Shown here: one piece after another, positions 45,876 to 47,253 of the stretch
How the letters are laid out: each line of letters starts with the position of its first letter
Position numbering within the stretch: the stretch's first letter is position 1
Assembly: GCA_937766455.1 (NCBI GenBank)
Contig: CALLXD010000052.1
Coordinates: 1-47,253, forward strand
DNA: 47,253 bases
Origin: Vicinamibacterales bacterium
GTDB taxonomy: Bacteria > Acidobacteriota > Vicinamibacteria > Vicinamibacterales > UBA8438
Direction of reading: 5' to 3'
The notes under the pieces: model-generated
What the model saw: the letters and a program-made list of their open reading frames with translations, nothing else
Told to the model about the DNA's origin: nothing
Databases searched by the model: none
Made by a program: the position numbers and the translations under genes

Positions 45876-47129
45876 TTATGTGTCAGATGCCGTCTGAGGC
45901 GAGGGAGGCGGTATCCGTCGGAACAGCCGCAGGAGGACAACCAGCGAAACCCCGAACAGCACCGCGCCCAGCAAGAAGGGCGCACCCGGAAGCGTAATCG
46001 GCGCCGCCTCTGAGGTGAAGAAGCTGAAGAGGCCCGCAGTGAAGATGAGGGGCGCGAAGATACTGGTGAGGCTGGTCAGCGAGGTCAGGGCCCCCTGGGT
46101 CGCGCCCTGTGCTGTCGAGCTCACCGTGCCCGCCACCAGGCCCTGCATGGCCGGCATGGCCAAGCCGGCCAGCGAACCGAAGACGATGACGACCAGCACC
46201 ATCCACCCTTCGGACGCGAACCCGTAGCCCAGGAAGGACAGCATCGACACGGTCAACCCCAGCACCACCGTCCGTCGTTCGCCGAGGCGCTTGACGGTCG
46301 GTCGGACCAGCAGCCCCTGTACAAGGATGGCCATGACTCCGACGAGGGCCAGGGTCAGTCCATTGGCCTGTGTGTCCCATCCATACCGATACCCCGCGTG
46401 GAGCACCCAGACGTTCTCCATGCCGCGCTGAGCCAGCGAACTGAATGCCACGGCCACGGCCAGTCCGGCCACCAGCGGATAGACCTGCAGCCGCCGAAGA
46501 CTCGCGAGCGGATTCATGGCGCGCCAGGAGACCGCCCGGCGGTGTTCCGGCGCCAGCGACTCCGGCAACACGAAGAAGCCATAGAGCCAGTTGATGAGCG
46601 CCAGGGCGGCGGCGGCAAAAAAGGGCAGGCGGAGGTGCACGCCGCCCAGTACGCCGCCCAGTGCGGGTCCCAGTGTGAAGCCGAGGCCGAACGCGACCCC
46701 CACGAAGCCGTAGTTGCGGGCGCGGGTCTCCGGGGTCGAGACGTCCGCGATGTACGCGTTGGCGGTCGTGATGCTGGCACCCATGATGCCCGCGACGAAG
46801 CGCCCCAGGAACAGCCAGCCGATGGACGGCGCCCAGCCCTGAATCAGATAGTCGATACCAAACCCGAACAGCGAGATCAGAATGATCGGACGCCGGCCGA
46901 ACCGGTCGGAGAGGGCTCCCAGCACCGGTGCGAACAGGAACTGCATCAGGGCGTACACCGCGACGATGACCCCAAGGTATCGTCCCGTCGTCGACGCGTC
47001 ACGGCCCAAGAGCTCGCCAATCAGCTCCGGCAAGATCGGAATGACGATGGCGAGTCCGAGGATGTCGATAAACATCGTCACGAAGATGAAGATCATCCCC
47101 GCCTGACGCGTCTGTCCTCGCTGTCCCAT
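45876..47129 (-). CDS. MFS exporter, Tet(A)/TCR-like family
   Basis: 417 residues, 12 predicted helices. The first helix FIDILGLAIVIPILPELI and loop motif LGALSDRFGRRPIILISLFG are those of the drug:H+ antiporter-1 subgroup with tetracycline exporters; FLGRFVAGIMGASITTANAYIADVSTPETRARNYG is motif B/C. Also present are FGLGFTLGPALGG and KRLGERRTVVLGLTVSML in the second half. It exports an unknown small molecule in exchange for protons, and relation to tetracycline is not certain because environmental relatives often carry other drugs. No TetR-type gene is next to it in the window. Confidence 0.88.
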   Translation of the reverse strand: MGQRGQTRQAGMIFIFVTMFIDILGLAIVIPILPELIGELLGRDASTTGRYLGVIVAVYALMQFLFAPVLGALSDRFGRRPIILISLFGFGIDYLIQGWAPSIGWLFLGRFVAGIMGASITTANAYIADVSTPETRARNYGFVGVAFGLGFTLGPALGGVLGGVHLRLPFFAAAALALINWLYGFFVLPESLAPEHRRAVSWRAMNPLASLRRLQVYPLVAGLAVAVAFSSLAQRGMENVWVLHAGYRYGWDTQANGLTLALVGVMAILVQGLLVRPTVKRLGERRTVVLGLTVSMLSFLGYGFASEGWMVLVVIVFGSLAGLAMPAMQGLVAGTVSSTAQGATQGALTSLTSLTSIFAPLIFTAGLFSFFTSEAAPITLPGAPFLLGAVLFGVSLVVLLRLFRRIPPPSPQTASDT

Positions 47130-47253
47130 TCCGTGTGGTGTGCTGCTGTTCGGTGCGACGTGCCGGTTCTGGCTGGTCCTGGCCGGTCTCTGAACCCGTC
47201 AGTATCGCATACGCTCACCCGCCAGTAGGCCGCTTCCCAGACGGCTCGTCAGG

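Overview
The window is GC-rich, densely coded, bacterial chromosomal DNA. Gene content points to Acidobacteriota, most likely the Vicinamibacteria-type lineages. This is inferred from family composition: a PadR regulator paired with an ADOP-type ABC permease, a DUF4953/DUF5117-type zinc metalloprotease, a cytochrome c fused to a PHM-like copper domain, a DUF5916 outer-membrane barrel, a Reg_prop/Y_Y_Y receptor fused to GGDEF, and a Ser/Thr kinase with TPR repeats. I saw no rRNA, tRNA, CRISPR array, phage or replication origin.

Layout. 1-4.3 kb: partial family 2 glycosyltransferase (-), PadR regulator with a palindromic operator, a badly decayed ADOP permease, an ankyrin-type secreted protein and a small membrane protein. 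4.5-9.7 kb: PQQ dehydrogenase, an IS30 element that has truncated a PhzF gene, a VOC protein and an epoxide-hydrolase-like secreted hydrolase. 9.8-15.5 kb: YdjM-like membrane protein, then a tightly packed set of proC, a Na+/H+ antiporter and a Ser/Thr kinase, suggestive of osmotic or ionic adaptation. 15.5-22.2 kb (-): two-domain VOC protein, DUF4412-like protein, a 30-residue membrane microprotein, nitronate monooxygenase, a large periplasmic-sensor diguanylate cyclase and an orphan S8-peptidase propeptide. 22.4-29.5 kb: TauD-type dioxygenase, DASS transporter, then an overlapping P1 peptidase / sodium symporter / SDR operon, divergent from an M20 peptidase. 29.5-36 kb: methyltransferase with an in-frame TGA, hybrid histidine kinase, cytochrome c/copper protein, secreted protein and glycosyltransferase. 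36-47.3 kb: B12-type radical SAM protein, metalloprotease, TerC, methyltransferase, DUF5916 barrel, type IV pilin with a sigma-54 promoter and strong terminator, and a Tet-like MFS exporter.

Two points stand out. First, a palindromic repeat element occurs twice (29523-29586 and 40677-40840). Its ends supply the stop codons of flanking genes, and the longer copy is a MITE-like structure with perfect 25-bp terminal inverted repeats. Second, there are several gene-breaking events: about nine frame changes in the ADOP gene, single or compensated shifts in the kinase, diguanylate cyclase, S8 fragment and metalloprotease, and one TGA replacing a conserved cysteine codon. Some may be assembly errors, but their concentration in the ADOP gene argues for real decay there.
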